Assembly: GCA_021234155.1 (NCBI GenBank)
Contig: JAJEKV010000011.1
Span: 14,361,255 to 14,425,254, forward strand
Direction: 5' to 3'
DNA: 64,000 nt
Origin: Isoetes taiwanensis
Lineage: Eukaryota; Streptophyta; Lycopodiopsida; Isoetales; Isoetaceae
Shown here: positions 44,462-56,452 of the stretch, one piece after another
How the letters are laid out: the number at the start of each line of letters is the position of its first letter
Numbering within the stretch: the stretch's first letter is position 1
Translations under genes and position numbers: made by a program
Notes under the pieces: generated by a model
What the model was told of the DNA's origin: nothing
Databases searched by the model: none
The model's input: the letters and a program-made list of their open reading frames with translations, nothing else

Positions 44462-46559
44462 TTACGTTGTCGTTACATCGACCCACTTTTGAAGAGTCAC
44501 TTGCTTCTTATTTACAAGCATGAGGGCGACTTCTTGCAGTGTCTCCATTGTGCCCTTTGGGGGTTCACTTCCATGGTAAAGTCCAACAACCTCATTTACA
44601 CTCACAGCCAGATGGAGGATCTTATACAAGCTAGGATGATGCTTAGCAAGGTAGAACTCTGCAGCCAAAAGGTGTTTGCACCTAGAAAATACGCTTGGGC
44701 AACTGCAGTATGCTGCATACATTTCCATTCCGGGGCTGACTCGGAAATGACATGAAGCACAATGGACTCTTTATCCATGAAGACAATCACACCTTCTTGC
44801 TCTTCTTCCAACTTGCATAAGCGCTCAGCTGCTGCTAACCACTTGCTACAGTCGCGCCTTCCAAATCTCCCACTAGCATCTATAAAGTAGTTGGAGAAAA
44901 CACTAGTAAGTTGAATTGAAGCGATATTAAAAAAAATAGTGCATATCAAGCTCTTGGCGCTGCTTTGACAACTCAAACATGGAGCCTCCAATGGGAACCC
45001 CTCCCTCTGGATAGTCAATCAAGGTGGATAACATGTGGTACATGCAAACATTCATGTTGCGTTGCAAAACCTGCACCTTCAAAATTCGCCATTGCACCTC
45101 TGTCAAGTTTGTGGTGTCACAATGCGAGTGGGAGAACATCCTCGCATTGCCATCTTAATGTCCTCCAAGGACCTAGTTGTGGCATAAATAACTACATGCA
45201 ATCACTTTTCTATGAGTTGTGTTTTTAATAACTGTGGTCTACTATACATGTCATACCTCATAACACTCTGATTGTCTTTGTAATTCTCCACAAGCTCGTG
45301 TAGATGGCCGAGATATTCCCACTTGCTGGTGCAAGTCATCAAGAGAGAGAGACGAGAATAGATATCTTTCTTTCTTGCTTGACCTGGTACCTGCAAGGGG
45401 ATAGTGATTGAAGACTTTGAGGTGCGATACAACTTCCGTTCCACTCTCTAACATATTACTCCACACAACTTGAAAATCTCTCGTATCCAGCAGCATGTTA
45501 GCAGTCACCTCTGCCACAGAGGGGATGCAAGGGCCGGGACCATTCATCATCTTCAGACCAGGGGTTGTGTCCATCATGTCCAACACAAATGTGTATTGTG
45601 GCAGAACTATCTGTACTCGGATTGCTCGGCATCACTGTGCAAAGACGAAACCCGCATCTTATTTTGAAACTCCTTCTTGTCTGTCTTTCCTGATAAAGAC
45701 CATGCCTCTGAGCACTTCCTGCTCGATGACAGATGTAATCAACACATATCATATCATTCATCCAATCCCTAGTATGGCATCGAAGCAACCTGACCTTGTG
45801 ATCTCTTTATAACTGCTCCACTCGACTTTCCAAGGAGTGGTATGGCACTATCTCCTTATAATTGAATAACTCTTGTTTTCTCGTAGGCTTTGTCAGACGA
45901 GAACTGCACCCACATACTTCTATGCATTGCCTCACATAATCTTCTGGAATGCCATGAAACTTGGCTCCAATTTTCCATACCTTCTTGATGTTATCTAGGG
46001 TAGGACATATAGGCAAGTGGCCTAGACCACCTTCGACATGAGCTCTGAAAATGATTTGCTTCCACATCCACGATCGTGGGATGTAGAGCCATTTGCCAAA
46101 TGTCAAGCGCATGAGAAGACGAGATTCTATATGGACTTGCAACATCTCCTGGAAGCTCGACCACCTCGTTATGATTTGTGTATCTCGTGGATTTTGTGTT
46201 TGGCGAACATACCCTGCAGGAAAATTAGGATCTGCTTGAAGGACATCTTGAACAGAGGGATGGATAGAACTTTGGACACAATGCACCATCAAATAGTATG
46301 AAGCTTCGTTACAAATGTAGCCCTCGGCTAAGGCGATCACATGAATAGGAGGAAATAGTTGAATGTAACGTTCCTCTTCCAAGGGATCATAATCCACATT
46401 TGGTCTTGCATTGTCTTCATCGTGTAGATCCTCAAAACTTGCAACATTGTCAATATTTTCAAAAGCAAAATCACTTACATTTTCATCCGAATCATATAGT
46501 GATGAATCTGTGGAAGCATCCTCCTCGCATCGTTCAAATACGTCAATCTCCAGATCCAT
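44462..46559 (-). pseudogene. Broken transposase-like gene with SWIM-type zinc motif
   Basis: Reading right to left from ATG 46559: an acidic N-terminus (SLYDSDENVSDF), then HVEGGLGHLPICPT...CIEVCGC, an H-x6-H...C-x3-C pattern like a zinc-binding integrase N-domain, up to a stop at 45807. Broken frames follow (MLDMMDTTPGLKMMNGPGP and EVTANMLLDTRDFQVVWSN at 45251-45586; FGRRDCSKWLAAAERLCKLE at 44602-45018). After a frameshift comes YCSCPSVFSRCKHLLAAE, a C-x-C-x6-C-x-H SWIM motif, ending at 44462. A C-terminal SWIM motif and flanking terminal repeats favour a MULE-like or related DNA transposase. I see no complete DDE triad. Confidence 0.6.
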
Positions 46560-46626
46560 AAGGAGAATGCAATGGCGGAAAGCAAGCGCAAGAAGAGCAT
46601 ACACCCTTAGAAATTTTTTGATCAGA

Positions 46627-47094
46627 CGTGGAAACCCTTCCTATTTTCCCATGGCATTGGAAAATAGGAAGGGTTTCCATTTGAATTAAATTTTGAATTC
46701 TCGGGTGGCGACGTGCATATTTATGAGCGTGCCCCATTAATAGGCGGCGTCCGTCTTGAAAGGCGTGGTCCATAAAGGTCACCACGTGTCAATATTAAAA
46801 ATACTAAAAAAAAGGGGTGGGAAACCTTCCCATTTTCCATGGAAATCCTTCCGGTTTTCAAAATTGGAAACCCTTGTAAATTTCCCTGGAAATCCTTCCT
46901 ATTTTCTAACTTAGAAATTCAAAATGGTTTCCATGGAAATTAGGAAGGGTTTCCATAGAAACCCTTCCTGGTTTTAATGAAAGCTGGAAGGGTTTTCATG
47001 GAAAATAGGAAGGATTCCATAGAAATTTAGAAGGGTTTCCAGGGAAATTTGGAACGGTTTCCATGGGAGGCCAACCCAAATCGGGCGTACTTAA
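46627..47094 (-). mobile_element. DNA-transposon terminus with inverted GGAAACCCTTCC units
   Basis: This is the mirror of 17112-17560: the ggaagggtttcc array in both orientations, a spacer with ccataaaggtcaccacgtg, then gggaggccaacccaaat and ggcgtacttaaaacc at the outer edge (47094). The transposase-like pseudogene starts about 70 bp inside, reading away from this end, as expected for a gene within the element. Confidence 0.65.
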
Positions 47095-47321
47095 AACCAT
47101 CAGGTTGAACCGGTCACTCCATGTTTTTTCACTTTTTTTATAATACAACTCAAAGTTTTTCAGTTGTAAAGACCAACTCAAAGTGAGTTTTTCAGTTTCA
47201 CTTTTTCAATAATACTTAGGTTTTCAGTACTCAGAGTTACCACAATGCACATTCTAAATTTAATACATCAAAGTTATCACTCTATCAAAGTTACATCAGT
47301 ACTCAAAGTTACCACAGTAAA

Positions 47322-47362
47322 CATTACAAGAAATTTATCGCGACGGCCAAGGCCGCTGCGAA
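47322..47362 (+). mobile_element. CACTA-like terminus
   Basis: cattacaagaaa followed by gcgacggccaaggccgctgc resembles the common plant CACTA start (CACTACAAGAAA plus a GCGACGGC hairpin) with one change in the first five bases. No partner end was found downstream. Confidence 0.4.
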
Positions 47363-47841
47363 CATTTCTTTGGTTCAAAACCTATAATGTTAGACCCATT
47401 ATCAATGTATAGTCTGATTTGAAAAACATCACACCAACTTGAGAATGGTGTGAATGTCGGATTTGGTGTTAGTTTGAAACCTAAGAAATTTAATCCAAAA
47501 TAGTAGCGAATAAACTGGACTCAAGCTAGCATTTCTTTCTAACACTTCCCACGTTATCTAAATCTTGCAATTTAACACTTCTTGCCCCACATATAATAAC
47601 CCAACCACACACTATGATGCATTAAGAAAAGCTAATCATAAAGAGCAACTTGATTGAAAGGCATGCAAAATTTCTAGAGCAATAAAAACATAGCCTAGGA
47701 GTAGAAATCTCAATTTCAAGTATAAGGTTCTACCATAGAGGTGCTTGAATCCCAATAGAATTTGTGATACTTGAAAACAATCTGAGTCACGATTTATATT
47801 TCAAATGCAACATGTAAGGGCATGCATGTATTCAATAGGTC

Positions 47842-48192
47842 TTAAATTGAATCGTAAAAATTCTTTTTTCAAGAATTAACACTTGGAACACAATCTCATC
47901 CATTTTGTTCAATGTATTCTAATTGTTGCAAAGACCAATGCATTTAAATTCTTTATTTCTGAAACGGTTGGTCCATTAGGTAATAAAATGGGATACATTA
48001 TGTTGAAGAGAAGCAAGGCTAGAGACATTCTTCAATGAATTAGACTAAAATTGAATCGTAAAAAATTCTTTTTTTAAGAATTAATACTTGGAACACAAAC
48101 TCATCCATTTTGTTCAATGTATTCTAAATTGTTGCAAAGATCAATGCATTTAAATTCTTTATTTTTGAAACTGTTGGTCCATTAGGTAATAA
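47842..48192. repeat. Two direct ~145-bp copies, about 204-bp period
   Basis: Copies at about 47842-47986 and 48045-48192 share aattgaatcgtaaaaa, acttggaacacaa, catccattttgttcaatgta and ttggtccattaggtaataa with a few differences. Confidence 0.88.
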
Positions 48193-49285
48193 TCAGCCCC
48201 AGATGTCTGGCTTTTAGCACCAGGCCAATAAGAAGAGATGATTTCAAACTTTTGGTTGGCGGAGGTAGTTCGGTCTGGGGACATGATATGGAGTATTACG
48301 GAGAGGCTAGGGAAGCGATTAATTGCTGGATAAATTTTCTCCACGATTTCATTCAAGCAAGAGCGCATCATCATAGTCGAGTCAAGCAGCAACATCTCCG
48401 TTTTCCTGAACGCAAGCAGTTGCGGCAAAACAGATAATAGCCACACTGCTGCAGTGGAATCTCGCCCTCAATATAAAATACACGAGCATCTGATTAGTAC
48501 CCAAGCCACTTAAGTTGCTTAAATGGCACCACAGTTCTTATCTTTTATGTGCCAAACATAATTCTTTACATCATGGTAGCTTACATGGCAAAGTAATGTC
48601 ACCCTGTATGAAAAAGCCAATACAGTTAGATCCTGCCATTGTATAAACTGGAGGATACTAATAGTACATTTGTTTCCCTACTGTAGATTTACTTGCAGCA
48701 TATAACTGCACCCAAAATGGTTGTTGTCTCACTTTTTAAAGATAATTTAAACAGTAAACCCATTTATTTTCATAATCTTATCTCAGATAAACCATTTTCA
48801 TAGCAGCAAATATAGCATCAAAAACATGGAGGGAATTAAACCCTGAAAACCATCAATTTTTGTGCAAGCAATGCATTGACTGGGGATTCCAATCCTCACA
48901 GATACATCTTTGTTTAAATACCACATTTTTTAATCCGTGATAAGCTGCAAGCGAAAAAACTACAATACACCATACTAGAAATCAACATATTGTTGAAGAA
49001 ATCAAGCTATAAGGAATGGATGCAATCAATGAAGCTAGAAAAACAAATAGATCTCTTAATAGACTCCACTATCCTCGTTCCAGAATCCTAGGTTAACTTC
49101 TTATAGAAAGCATGCAATTAACATGATAAAAAAAATTAACTATGTTAACAAAGATCATAAAGATGCAGCCATTACTTACCAATATAGACTCAAACATCAG
49201 ATGCTGCACAATCTATACGGAAGCAACAACTTTGCACATTTAAAAGAGAGCATTTATTTATAATAAGCTAAAAAACTCAGCTTAC
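48193..49285. other. Mostly intron-like; one weak exon candidate
   Basis: On the minus strand, after gcgttcag (48406), a frame of about 70 codons is open (MMRSCLNEIVEKIYPAINR...), ending near 48186. It is protein-like but unassigned. The rest is AT-rich. Confidence 0.3.
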
Positions 49286-49392
49286 CTTCAGCACCAAAAG
49301 AATCAGAAGAAGGCCTTTGTGATTCAAGGACTTATAGCAATAAGTGTCTTAATAGATGTCTTTTCAAGGGGGCTCCATAAATATTTCTCGTC
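49286..49392 (-). other. Candidate exon with frame break
   Basis: Clear borders: ttgttgcag before GACGAG and GCTGAAG before gtaagc. It reads DEKYLWSPLEKTSIKTLIAI then a stop; the neighbouring frame continues SQRPSSDSFGAEG. It is either a decayed exon or chance. Unidentified. Confidence 0.35.
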
Positions 49393-50217
49393 CTGCAACA
49401 AAGATAAAAGGTTGAAGATTAAAGATGCCAAACATGACATCTTACCTTGCATGTTGATGCTTAAAAGATGTAAAAAATGAAACATTACCTTCTTCAGATT
49501 CCCAAGCTTGTTAAAGAAGATGACATAAAGAAATCAAACATTTTTTCTAACCCAACTGGGATCCATATGTGCACACCATAACAGGGCAAAAATGAGGAGA
49601 AAAGTAATATGAATTGCATATTTGCTTCAAGTAATTGCAGATAATAATAAAGCTGAAGAGATTATCAGCATATAAGTCTAGGGATTTGAAGGCCAACCTA
49701 TCACTAGTTGAGCAAGTGTGCAAAGCTTTAAATAATGTTCATGAATATTAGAGGTTGTTCAAGTTCATGTACATGAAGACCTTGGTTGCTCAAATATTAG
49801 AGTTTGAAAGAAATAATATTATAAAGGTTGCAATGGTTCGACGAACCGAATATGGCTTAATGCATGTGGGATAAATGAGATATGAAGCTAGCTCGATATG
49901 GAAAGCTTATCTCTCTCTAAACCGCCGGCTATTCTGAAGATATGAGGAGACGAACTTGTATATAGAACTGGGTGGGCATTTTTTTTTTTTTTTTTTGAAG
50001 GCAAGGTGAAGCTTAGTATTCATATATCAAAGGTACATCATATAGTACACCACCGAGGTATACTTAATGCAGATAATATAAATCAGCATCATACTTCTTA
50101 TATAATGAAGTATGTAAGTAGAAAATTCAGGGAACTATAACCCTGGATATTTAATATTGTCAAAGTGCATCAGAAACTAGTAATAACAGTTTTGGAGAAG
50201 GTAATGAGATCATTAAT

Positions 50218-50595
50218 TTACTGAGCATCGACCAGATCTTGCATTGTGAGATCTGTAGCACTTCTTCTTTCAAGTATGTTCAGCAGCAAATCAAGCTTAT
50301 CTGCTGAGTAATTGGTGAAGTCCAGCAGAACTAGTACACGGGCTTCTCGTTTCTGCTCCCACTTATGGTATAAATTCAGAAAGTATTGTCTCAAGTTATT
50401 ATGTCTCCATGCCTCTGGCCTTTTGAGTACCTTTTTGATGGCAGACGCATGGACCATTTCCTATTTCAGCTGAATGAACATGTCTTCTTGCTCACTCCTA
50501 GAGAGAGTGGAGAACTCATCATCTGAGTCATATGCCACTTCCATCTCTCTCTCTGCTGCCCCAACTTTGTTAAGCCTTCTGACTGCACCTGTGCA
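50218..50595 (-). other. Exon-like segment inside L1 3' region
   Basis: After ttttgcacag on the minus strand one frame reads GAVRRLNKVGAAERE, VAYDSDDEFSTLSRSEQEDM, a TAG, then EMVHASAIKKVLKRPEAWRH and a helical stretch to TGA at 50218. It is charged, non-RT, and has an acceptor-like border. It could be a host 3' exon carried by the L1, or an unfamiliar L1 C-terminus. Confidence 0.35.
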
Positions 50596-50619
50596 AAACA
50601 ACATCATTAACAGTTAGAT

Positions 50620-50994
50620 TTAGCACAAAGAAATCACGTGATCCTTGGAATTTGCCAATGGCATGCCATTCTTTGTCATAACCCTGTCCTCTTGTTGCTT
50701 TGTGTGCAATGGGACCTGCTTTAACCATGTCAAGTTTGGAATCTTCTTTTCTATAGCAGTCCTATTTCTATGTTTCCATATGGCCCAGCAACACAAGGAT
50801 CTAACAGTATTTAGTAATCTGTTGCCAGAATTCAGGAATACTAGCATATTTGATTCTCCAGGGACTCCTTTGTTTACCTGAGCAGTCCAACTCCAAAATT
50901 CCTGAATCTTAGGACAATCAATTTGTCCATACCCTAGGTGGCATGTTTCAGAAATGGCCTTGTCAAATTTTGCTCTTCTATGATTTGTGGTCAA
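50620..50994 (-). pseudogene. L1 zf-RVT region, degenerate
   Basis: It contains ETCHLGYGQIDCPKIQEFWSW and LCCWAIWKHRNR, the usual end of plant L1 ORF2. The leading CxxC pair is not intact. Confidence 0.75.
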
Positions 50995-51008
50995 ACTCTG
51001 ATGCAGGA

Positions 51009-51932
51009 TCAGCCAGCCAAAAGTCTTAACTTTGTTTGCTGTATAATTCTTCCACCCTGTAGCACATATGGCAGCCAGTCTTTTTTCTCTGCAGTTCCAG
51101 AGTGTGTAGCTTTGGATGGTTTATGTTTGACCAAACATTTATATATATCCCTTACAGAGTATATTTCCTTACCCTTTAGGTGCCACTGATTTGAACTTTC
51201 ACACAATTCTTCATATCCTCCCACTTTATCCATGATGAGCTCATAAATTTCCTTATCTAATTGTGAGCCTTTCGTGAGTAAGGATATTTCCTCCCAATCC
51301 TTCCAGGCAGAATCTCCTTTTCTCAAGTCTTCAATTTTCCTGGTCCCTGCTTTATACCATTGCATGTACTTTTGTGGATGTTTAAGAGCCAGGCAGTCAT
51401 TATTACTGTGTATTACCTCTGGATGCCAAAAGAAGTGGATATCCTTGCATCTTGTATCAATGATTGGGGGCCTGTAACACAGTGCAGCTGTATTCCATGC
51501 TTCAAACATTCTCCTTAGCACAATGGAAGTATTTGGGCATGGAGTGAATTGAAAAAAAGCTGAATCTGGAAGTTCATGTCTTAGAGTGTGACTGCCAACA
51601 GGGTAAGACTCCTGTACCCAATATCTTATCAGTTTCATGGCTGGGGATGGTGAGGAGTTGTGGATGGCCCTCCATAGCATTTTGGCAGCAAGTGCTTGAG
51701 CTTGAGTAAATAGGTCTTTGCAACCAAGCCCTCCTTCTTTCCTAGGTTTGATGAGGTCTCCCCAGGCAACCTTGTGAATTCCTTGCCAAATAAACTGCCT
51801 AATTGCTGCCTCAATCTTGTTGTAGGAAGCTTTATCTCCAACAATAGCAGATGAGAAATATACATGTGTGCTCCCAATGACAGCATTGGCAATCTGTACT
51901 CTACCAGCCAAAGATAGAGAAGAGGAGTACAT
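51009..51932 (-). pseudogene. L1 RT thumb and downstream region
   Basis: A 307-codon frame starts SLSLAGRVQIANAVIGS and holds FIWQGIHKVAWGDLIKPRKE then GGLGCKDL and a long connection region, standard for plant L1 ORF2 after the catalytic core. It is frameshifted relative to 51992-52210. Confidence 0.9.
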
Positions 51933-51991
51933 CCCTAGCTTCTTTTTAATTCTAGTAATTATTGGCTCCCATAAACCTCAGAGGGAGGAAT

Positions 51992-52716
51992 TCAGGGTAG
52001 GGGAATCCCAAGGATTGATGTACCAGCACCTCTGTTTAAGATTTTTATCCCCTGTAGTACAGTTTCCCTTGTGTCTAGAATTATTGCACATTTATTTTTG
52101 TTTAACATGACCCCAGATATGTATCCAAACCTTTCCATCATCTTGAGAAAGTTTGGAAGGCTATTGTCTTCCTGTTTAAGAAAAACAAAGGTGTCATCAG
52201 CATATTGCATCAGGGAGAAAGCACCTTGATCACCTGGTAGTTGTAGACAATTTATGTCCCCTTTGCTCTGCTACAATTAGAAAAAGATATGGAGCTAGGG
52301 GACATCCCTATCTCACACCTCTTTTACATGGGAATTGTTCAGTAGGATTGTCATTTATAATAAGTGCAGATGAGGCCATGACATTAAAACCACACTTTCT
52401 GGTATACATTTGCAGATAAATCCAAATGATCCATTGCCTTTTCCAGGAATTGCCAACTGATTGTGTCATATGCTCTCTTGAAGTCTAGCTTGAGAAGCAT
52501 GCAATTCTGACCTGACAGCTTATTCCAGTGAAGTCCTTCAGATGCACCAATATAGTTATCAAGAATATTTCTCTGAGGCAAGAAAGCAGACTGGCAGGGA
52601 TTGATGACTCTCATTAGGCTAATCTTTAACCTATTAGCCAATATTTTTGCCAACAACTTGTATGATATGATGTTGTGGTGAATAAGGGAAGATTCATTGC
52701 CGGAAGAATTGGTCAA
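51992..52716 (-). pseudogene. L1 RT catalytic core
   Basis: 52384-52716 holds YKLLAKILANRLK, INPCQSAFLPQRNILDN and LKLDFKRAYDTISWQF (first catalytic Asp). 51992-52210 holds MQYADDTFVFLKQE (paired Asp). The block between them (about 52220-52380) has broken frames. RT begins at the YK..AKILANRLK block because of 5' truncation. Confidence 0.9.
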
Positions 52717-53448
52717 AGATAGCTACAGTGTTCGGGTCAATACGCGAGCTACAGTAACCTTGCTACAGTAAATTATATAGAGTTTAAAGGTTATTTTACC
52801 TTCAAAAACTCTTATTGTCATAAGGACATGATATGATTGAACTATAGGAAATTAGTGATCAAATTGTGGCTTTCCTATTAGATCATGTTTTTGAAGTTTG
52901 AGATAATATATTGACTCTATATGCAAGGTTGATCCAAAGCTAAAAATCTTACTAGGCATTACACAAACCACAAGATTCATGCAAAATTGCTATGCATATC
53001 CCGCAGAAATGCCAGATTGGACCCTCTTAGCTTGCAAATCCGATGATGTTAACTTGTAAGTCAGTGCTATCCTGACCCAGTGACGCTAAAGAAGCTTGAA
53101 ACCTGCACAGAAAAGGCCGATCTTCACTCTCCTTTCTGGCTTGCCTCTAGGGCATGAGTTCATTGCTGCCACTGTCATAGCGGTGCTTCACATGCCAGCA
53201 GATCCATTAATGCGGTGTCTGGCTTGCATCGAGATGCCTCAGTTGCACGACTCGGTGCATTGGGACCTTCACTTGGTGGTTGTGAACAATACCATACTGT
53301 CTAAGAGTCTATGAAGGGCTATTGATGAGGCATCGGAGGCAAAGAAGAAGCATTTTGAAGAACTAGAATCTGCTAATTTAAAGAGAAAATACAATATAGG
53401 TAAGAGCACGCAAAGAACCAAATGTGCTAGGAAGACAAATGTTGTTCC
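52717..53448. other. Unassigned; short ORF with no known match
   Basis: A 72-codon plus-strand frame (53096-53314) contains EFIAATVIAVLHMPADPLMR, then MRCLACIEM-like text, and protein-like sequence continues after its stop (EAKKKHFEELESANLKRKY). I do not recognise it. Possibly a worn transposon gene. Confidence 0.3.
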
Positions 53449-53700
53449 ATGTTTTCAGCTAAAAAGATCGCTAGCCTTAGAAGGTTCTACTGGAACATGA
53501 AGTCGTCGGATTGGATTACCTTTGTCTACAACATGTTTGACCTATATGCTGCGGATGGTCAGGTTGGCACAGTGATGCTTAATAATAAGGAGGTCTGCCA
53601 GCAAGGATGGCAGATTGCGTATGGCATAGCTTTGTCGAGCTTTTACAGATGGAGGAAGAAATTAGGGAAAAATTTAAGCATACTATATATTTTTTTATAA
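53449..53700 (+). pseudogene. Possible transposase N-region fragment
   Basis: An 83-codon frame with NNKEVCQQGWQIAYGIALSS then FYRWRKK, a pattern (VC...GI..S.FYR) seen at the start of several eukaryotic transposon-encoded proteins. The assignment is tentative; nothing catalytic is visible. Confidence 0.3.
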
Positions 53701-55023
53701 AAAATGGTTTGGCTATTTTTCAAAATCTTAGAGTATTTGATGATATATATTTGGCTAAAGTTATTATTATCAATATGTATTTGGACTTGGCGAAACTTTT
53801 GAATTAAGTATTTTTTTAAGCTTTCACTTGACTATTTTTTCTAACTAGAAAAAGCAAAAAACGTAAATTCTATAGTTTTAGACATATTTTATTACAATTA
53901 CAAATAATAGTCAACAATCAAAGAACATACAATAATATTAAAAAGCTTTTAACAGAAGCTCACAACATGCCTTATAACATCCATAGTCTGAACGATATTC
54001 AATTCAACGACATCCTTCTAGATATGGTGATCAAATTGCACTTATCTCTAACCCTTGGAGGATTAGTTATGCAACCAACTCGGGCATCTAGATGGATATT
54101 GGCCATCTCTTACAACTCTTTTTTTAAGATGCATAAGTGGTATATATAACAAAAATTCATAGTTTGAAAAACTACTATTACTGGTGATGGTAGGTAGCGA
54201 TCTGTAAAAAACTTTAATAAGATTTTATTTTTGTTTAGCTATTAATGGTCTAATATATAAATATTGTGAAATAAAGAAAGGCTAATCCATTTTTCTTTAA
54301 GGAAAAGGGGAAAAATAGTTTGGCTAATCCTAAAAAAATAATGGAGACTTGTTTTAACTGTGGCTATTTTTTATTTTTTTAAAAGAAATCTCTCTTCATA
54401 AAATTCGCCGCAAAAATTGCCTAGACCCCCCAAAAAATCGCATTTGGCTAATAATAGCCGCTAATTTTTTCCATGCAAGAAATTTATGGAGGGCCACAGG
54501 GAAGCTGAGCATGGAAACTCAGGTTCAATGAAGCCGAGGTCTCATACTCTTGCAGCAGATAGCGTATTCACATTGTATATCAATGAGAATGCTGAGACTG
54601 TGCTACATAGATCAAAGAAGACCACAAAGGGACAAAAGAGATATTGAAGGTACATGCAGAATTATTGAGCAGTACAGGCAAAAATAAGGTAAGAGGATAT
54701 TGAAGCTGTCGTCCGTTTTGACCAAGAAAGATATACATTAAGAAGCTCGTATTGTTGCGGAAGAGCTGACTAATAAGCATGTGTCGTACTCTTCTTTCTT
54801 GCATATTTGGAAGGATAATTATTCAGAGGTTGCCATATCCAAATGCATCGCTTTCTTCAAAGAGAAGCTAGCTGAAACACAGGATCTATTGAAAAGATGA
54901 GAGTTGACATGGGAAAGGAAGGCTCATATATTTTCACAATTATCTTGCAGCAGCATGTACGGATCCTGGAGAGCACTGTCGCATCATGCACTGTACTAAG
55001 CTCTTACGATCATTCATGATAAG
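53701..55023. other. No recognised gene
   Basis: Very AT-rich to 54470, then unassigned sequence with short broken frames. Confidence 0.4.
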
Positions 55024-56301
55024 ATGGACCAGAATAAGACTATGGTGCCTAGGCTTGAAAATCTAGCCAAGTTGGTGTGGAGAGGGAAGCATCTGAACGT
55101 CAGTGTCACTGGAGCTCTGATGCATGGTCATGGTATAGGAGCACTAGGCCATTTCTCGATTGAGCTCTGGCATGATGATTCTAACTTTCTCGTTGGGTTT
55201 CTCAATCATGAAGATTTGGCTGAAGATAACTGGGACCACCTATGTGACACAGCTAAACCCACATGCGCATGGGCTTCTTCAATTCTAAAGTCTTCGGCTT
55301 TGAAGACCAAGGTGACCAATAGATCGGGCAAACTGGATGATGTGCCTCCAAAGGAAGTCTCAAGACTGAAAACGCCCCAAGGACGCTATATCTTCAGCCT
55401 GTCAATTGCTCCAGCCAAAACAAGGACAGATATGTGTTTTCATACTTTTCTTATCTTGTATGGCAAGGTATGTTTGACGAGGTGCAGTTGGGATTCGTGC
55501 ATGGCTGACCGGAGAAGGGGATCAAAAATGTGGAAGATGACAAAAAATGTGGAAGGCAGATGTAGCTAGTGCACCCATGATTCCTCAAGGAGTGCCAAAG
55601 ACTGTACCTCCAGTTCAAGCTCTCAAGGACATTGATGCTTTGAGAAGCTCCATAACAAAATACATCGTGCATTGAGTGGCCATCTCGAAAGGAGGGGAGC
55701 ACTCGTGGTCTAATGCATACATGAATGAGGTCGTCGACTAATGTTTGGGTCTACTACATGTCCTTGAAGAGGTGGGTGCCAGTCCATCCGACACGCATGA
55801 TTTCTTCCCTCGAATGCGGCAGGATGCGTTGGTTGAACCTGAAATGGTAATCCAGTAAGAATCTAACCTTCGACTATTATATGTAGGCCCGGCCAATTAG
55901 AGATCCATAAATCCAGTTCAGATCTTTAATACATATCAAGATATTAAGAAGGGTATATACTTGCTTGTGAGGCCACCTGATAACTACCCTACTTGGTTAT
56001 CTTATGCAGAAGAAAACCTATAGACCCAAACGAGCCTGACTACGAAGATGTGTATATTTCTTTGTGGGAGCCTCTCAGTAGGAAAATTATACCTTATCCC
56101 AAGAACTATGTCAATTGTTGGGAGAAGAGGCGGAGGCCCAACCCTAATGACCCGCCTCGATACACGCATGTGAAAACCATCGATTATGCATGGGAAGTTG
56201 AAGGGATGCCTTCAACCATGTTGATCCCAAGCGACATAGCCTCTGAATTAAGAGACATGGTTGTTAATGAGGATAAAGATGATGATAATGATGAAGTATA
56301 A
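55024..56301 (+). other. Two unidentified ORFs
   Basis: 55024-55569 (181 codons) includes GALMHGHGIGALGHFSIELW, then HEDLAEDNWDHLCDTAKPTC. 55993-56301 (102 codons) includes DEPDYEDVYISLWEPLSRK-type text (PNEPDYEDVYISLWEP), PNPNDPPRYTHV and an acidic tail ending at TAA. Their composition is protein-like and they could be parts of one broken gene with the 53.1-53.7-kb pieces. No family is recognised. Confidence 0.3.
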
Positions 56302-56371
56302 ACTTGTGGTTTTGACCTGAGTAAAATGTGTTCTGTTTGGTTGTTTAGAAGCTATAGAAATGGTCTTGTTA

Positions 56372-56452
56372 GCTAGCTTAAAATGAGCAAAATGTGTCAT
56401 GCTTGCTAGCTTAAAATGAGCAAAATGTGTCATGCTTGCTAGCTTAAAATCC
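56372..56452. repeat. 33-bp tandem repeat, about 2.5 copies
   Basis: gctagcttaaaatgagcaaa followed by atgtgtcatgctt repeats with a period of 33 (starts 56372, 56405, 56438). The last copy diverges after gcttaaaat. Confidence 0.9.

Larger units (their letters stand above)
49980..52716 (-). mobile_element. 5'-truncated L1-type LINE, minus strand
   Basis: It runs from RT block 1 at about 52716 to an 18-base T-run (49979-49996, the A-tail). Frames break between modules. Between the zf-RVT remnant (ends about 50620) and the tail lies an unusual coding-like segment (50218-50595). The left flank is cattttt and no target duplication was recognised. Confidence 0.8.
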
